From NCBI GenBank assembly GCA_002369295.1, contig DFDR01000041.1:1-8785 (forward strand): 8,785 bases of DNA, given 5' to 3'. Within the stretch, counting starts at the first letter, position 1. Every line of letters starts with the position of its first letter. Shown here piece after piece: positions 6,758 to 8,785 of the stretch. Both the position numbers and the translations under genes were made by a program. The notes under the pieces were generated by a model, which was given only the letters and a program-made list of their open reading frames with translations, had not been told where the DNA came from and made no database searches. The stretch is from Desulfovibrionaceae bacterium UBA3823 (GTDB lineage: Bacteria; Desulfobacterota; Desulfovibrionia; Desulfovibrionales; Desulfovibrionaceae).

Positions 6758-6777
6758 GCAGGACAGCCGCGTCCTGC
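6758..6777. repeat. Perfect 7-bp inverted repeat
   Basis: GCAGGAC and GTCCTGC flank a 6-base AGCCGC loop. The left arm overlaps the second copy of an 11-bp direct repeat, CAGGACAGCCG (6740-6750, 6759-6769). No T-run follows on either strand, so it is not an intrinsic terminator. It may be an operator or part of a structured RNA; chance is possible at this GC content. Confidence 0.35.
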
Positions 6778-6926
6778 TCCAGGACCGCGCCTGCCGGTCA
6801 CGCCTCAGCCCCGCCGGCCCAGCGCAGGCAAAGGCCGCTTTCCCCGGGCCTTGTCCAGGATCAGGAAGCCTGGCGCAGGAACCGCCGGCATGCTGAACGC
6901 CGCGGGCGTCATCTGCCGCTCCGTTT

Positions 6927-6944
6927 ACCGGATGTCCGGTTTTT
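6927..6944 (+). terminator. Orphan terminator-like hairpin
   Basis: ACCGG and CCGGT flank an ATGT loop, with ACCGGA/TCCGGT as the maximal pairing. The stem runs directly into TTTTT (6940-6944). The stem is short but GC-rich. No plus-strand gene is recognised upstream, so it would end an unrecognised transcript, a small RNA, or a transcript decayed by rearrangement. Confidence 0.45.
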
Positions 6945-7200
6945 GCTAGCTTTCCGCACATCCGCCTTCTGCCTGGCCAAAGGGCTCGCCCTGCATGCGG
7001 CTCCCCGCCCGCGCCCCAAGCCTCGAGGCCATCTTTGCCGGCGGATCGACAGGCGCCTTTCAACGGGCACCTTCTTCCGCCCATCGTGCCCAGCATCTTT
7101 CAGCACACCCCCTTTCCTTGGCGATGCAGCCCGACACGCAAAGGCTCTGCTCAAGCAGAATCAAAGCAGGATCTGCGAAGGCACACCGAAGACAACAGCT

Positions 7201-7282
7201 CGATATAGATTAATATTGCATATATAAATTAGTTATAAATAATGTTATATTGAAGACAATTATATAAGAGAGTGAATATAGC
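7201..7282 (+). promoter_or_regulatory. AT-rich leader of nuclease gene, promoter-like
   Basis: This tract begins the AT-rich island. TTAATA (7210-7215) and TATAAA (7234-7239) are spaced 18 bp apart and resemble a weak sigma-70 promoter; TTATAT (7245-7250) is a second -10-like hexamer. AAGAGAG, about ten bases before the ATG at 7283, is a weak ribosome site. AT-rich DNA yields such matches easily, so the assignment is tentative. Confidence 0.3.
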
Positions 7283-8785
7283 ATGGAAAACAACTTACAA
7301 ATTCTTCCCGCAGGAATTCAATGCTTTGAAGATATACGTATCTACAATAATATTTATGTAGATAAGACAGAATATCTAATTAACCTAATATAAAATGGAA
7401 GACGATACTTCCTGTCTCGTCCACGTCGCTTTGGAAAGTCACTTACTGTATCGACATTTGATGCAATTTTTCAAGGAAAAAACGATCTCTTTCGCGGACT
7501 TCACGCCGAATAATAGGTGAATGAACAAAAAGAACATCCAAATTTTGTTCTACATTTAGATATTAGTGCGTTGAGTGATTTTGAAAGCAAATAAGAATTA
7601 AACAATGCTCTCCTAGATTATCTAGATGAAATTATAGATGACAATAATCTTAACGTCTGTCATATTAATAATGCAGGCAGATATCTAAAAAAAATAATAC
7701 GTGATGCGTATGAAAAATTTGGAAAAATTGTTGTTTTAATAGATGAATATGACAAACCACTTCTTGACAATATTACCGACCCAGAAAAGATCAGCTACAC
7801 TCGCTCTCTATTGCATTCATTCTATTCAACATTCAATGCTTGTGATAAATATATTTATTTTCTTTTTATCACAGGAATATCAAGATTCACAAAAATTGGA
7901 ATATTTTCATCTATAAACAACCTCGTTGATATATCTTTTTCATGTGATTATAGTGCAATTGCTGGATACACGCAAGACGAACTTGAATATTATTTTAGAG
8001 ATTGGATAAAATTTACTGCAAATAAAATGAACTTTTCTATTGACGTTTTATTATCAAAAATGAAAGAATATTATGATGGGTTTTGTTTTGATGGAAAAAT
8101 AAAAGTCTATAATCCGTTTTCAATTTTAATCTTTTTACATACTAAAGTTTTTAAAAATTTCTGGTATTCGTCTGACTCTCCTTCCTTCATCGTGCATTGG
8201 ATGAAAAAACATCATATTCAACACCCAGACGAATATAGACATATTGAAGTTGATATAGATTTTGCAGATTTATGCGAGATAGAAAATGCAGAACCAGCAA
8301 GCTTTTTATATCAAAGTGGTTATTTAACTATTGAAAAAATTGATGGAAATTTATTAACACTCGATTATCCAAACAAAGAAGTTCTTATCTCTATATCGAG
8401 GATGTACCTTAGATATATTTATAAAATTAAAGATTATATAAAAATAGGGAAGAGTATATGGGAAGCTCTTGAAAAGGAAGATTTCCAAAGCATCGTTGAG
8501 TTCTACAATACGTTCTTGGCCGAGCTCCCCTACGATGGGCTGGGCAGCCGCAACGAGTACTGGTACCGCGCCTTTTTCCTGCTCCTGCTCCGGTGCGTTG
8601 GCATCATCGGCTATGCCGAAGTGCATACCTCTCAAGGCCGCAGCGACATCGTCGTGCAGCTGGACAGACAGATCATCGTCATCGAGTTCAAATTCGCCGA
8701 AAACGCCCACGCCGTGGACAGCAAGCGCCGGGAAGGGATCGCGCAGATCCAGCGTCGCGACTACGCCAAAGCCTACGAGGGCACG
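7283..8785 (+). pseudogene. AAA-ATPase-like / PD-(D/E)XK nuclease gene with four in-frame stops, cut by window edge
   Basis: One reading frame of 501 codons matches the two-domain family with an N-terminal AAA-ATPase-like domain (PF09820) and a C-terminal PD-(D/E)XK nuclease domain (PF08011). The ATP-site motif [11 protein letters not shown] is at codons 43-53, Walker B VVLIDEYDKP at 150-159, and the typical TGISRFTKIGIFSSINNL and AGYTQDELEYYF follow. The nuclease signature is GRSD (Asp455) and IEFKF (Glu468, Lys470). The frame is broken by TAA at codon 37 (7391), TAA-TAG at 77-78 (7511-7516) and TAA at 104 (7592), with no indel. After codon 104 it is fully open to the edge; the first later ATG is codon 249 (8027), which would exclude both ATP-site motifs. 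Codons before about 410 are AT-rich; later ones are GC-rich like the rest of the window. These proteins are often multicopy and of unclear function. Confidence 0.88.

Larger units (their letters stand above)
6496..7282. other. Long intergenic stretch without convincing gene
   Basis: The first 700 bp are GC-rich. The short open frames in it on both strands have Arg/Pro/Ala/Cys-rich shadow composition, no family signature and no good ribosome site. It contains an 11-bp direct repeat (CAGGACAGCCG at 6740-6750 and 6759-6769), a hairpin (6758-6777) and a terminator-like element (6927-6944). From about 7200 the sequence turns abruptly AT-rich. The left end should hold the promoter for the membrane-protein/GGT operon, but no good promoter match was seen. 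Confidence 0.6.

Noticed and set aside
6719..7227. Short open frames on both strands in the intergenic stretch
   Set aside because: Composition is Arg/Pro/Gly/Cys-rich, no ribosome site or family signature fits, and they overlap each other on opposite strands.
7391..7594. Stop-codon reassignment as the explanation for the in-frame TAA and TAG
   Set aside because: Both TAA and TAG would need reassigning, which is not known in bacteria, and host genes here end in TAG. Pseudogenisation is simpler; the idea is kept only as an alternative to test.
8354..8710. Minus-strand open frame of 118 codons
   Set aside because: It lies antisense to the nuclease domain, whose PD-(D/E)XK residues are clear on the plus strand.

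Overview
The window is GC-rich with strong AAGGAG-type ribosome sites, except for an AT-rich stretch of about 1.3 kb near the right end. A periplasmic tetrahaem cytochrome of the c3 kind, high GC and a PD-(D/E)XK/AAA-ATPase-like gene of the type multiplied in gut anaerobes together suggest a sulfate- or sulfite-reducing Desulfovibrionaceae-like bacterium. That assignment is inference.

Layout, left to right. (1) Positions 1-2717 hold a minus-strand cluster. It runs from a cysteine-rich small-domain protein (2717-2406), through a small membrane-anchored protein (2370-2065) and a 50-residue GTG-start ORF (1995-1843), to a 474-residue Sel1-repeat protein (1846-422) and a second Sel1-repeat protein cut by the left edge (425-1). 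The last three overlap by ATGA and look translationally coupled. The two Sel1 proteins are tandem paralogues, and the 50-residue ORF starts with the same few codons. (2) A 334-bp divergent region, with a perfect 17-bp palindrome, separates this cluster from a plus-strand tetrahaem cytochrome c (3052-3783) that has an unusual coiled-coil and Lys/Ala/Pro tail and is followed by a good intrinsic terminator. (3) A convergent minus-strand operon (6495-3911) encodes two small integral membrane proteins of unknown function and a cytosolic gamma-glutamyltransferase-family enzyme with its catalytic Thr intact. (4) About 790 bp without a convincing gene (6496-7282) contains a hairpin and an orphan terminator-like element. 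(5) From about 7200 the base composition drops sharply. An AAA-ATPase-like/PD-(D/E)XK nuclease gene starts at 7283 and runs off the right edge. Its ATPase part is AT-rich and carries four in-frame stop codons within its first 104 codons. Its nuclease part, from about 8510, returns abruptly to GC-rich host-like codons in the same frame.

The most interesting points are this composition-chimeric gene, whose switch lies near the domain boundary, and the tandem Sel1 cluster with its truncated or leader-like third copy. No CRISPR array, tRNA, rRNA or insertion-sequence ends were seen.
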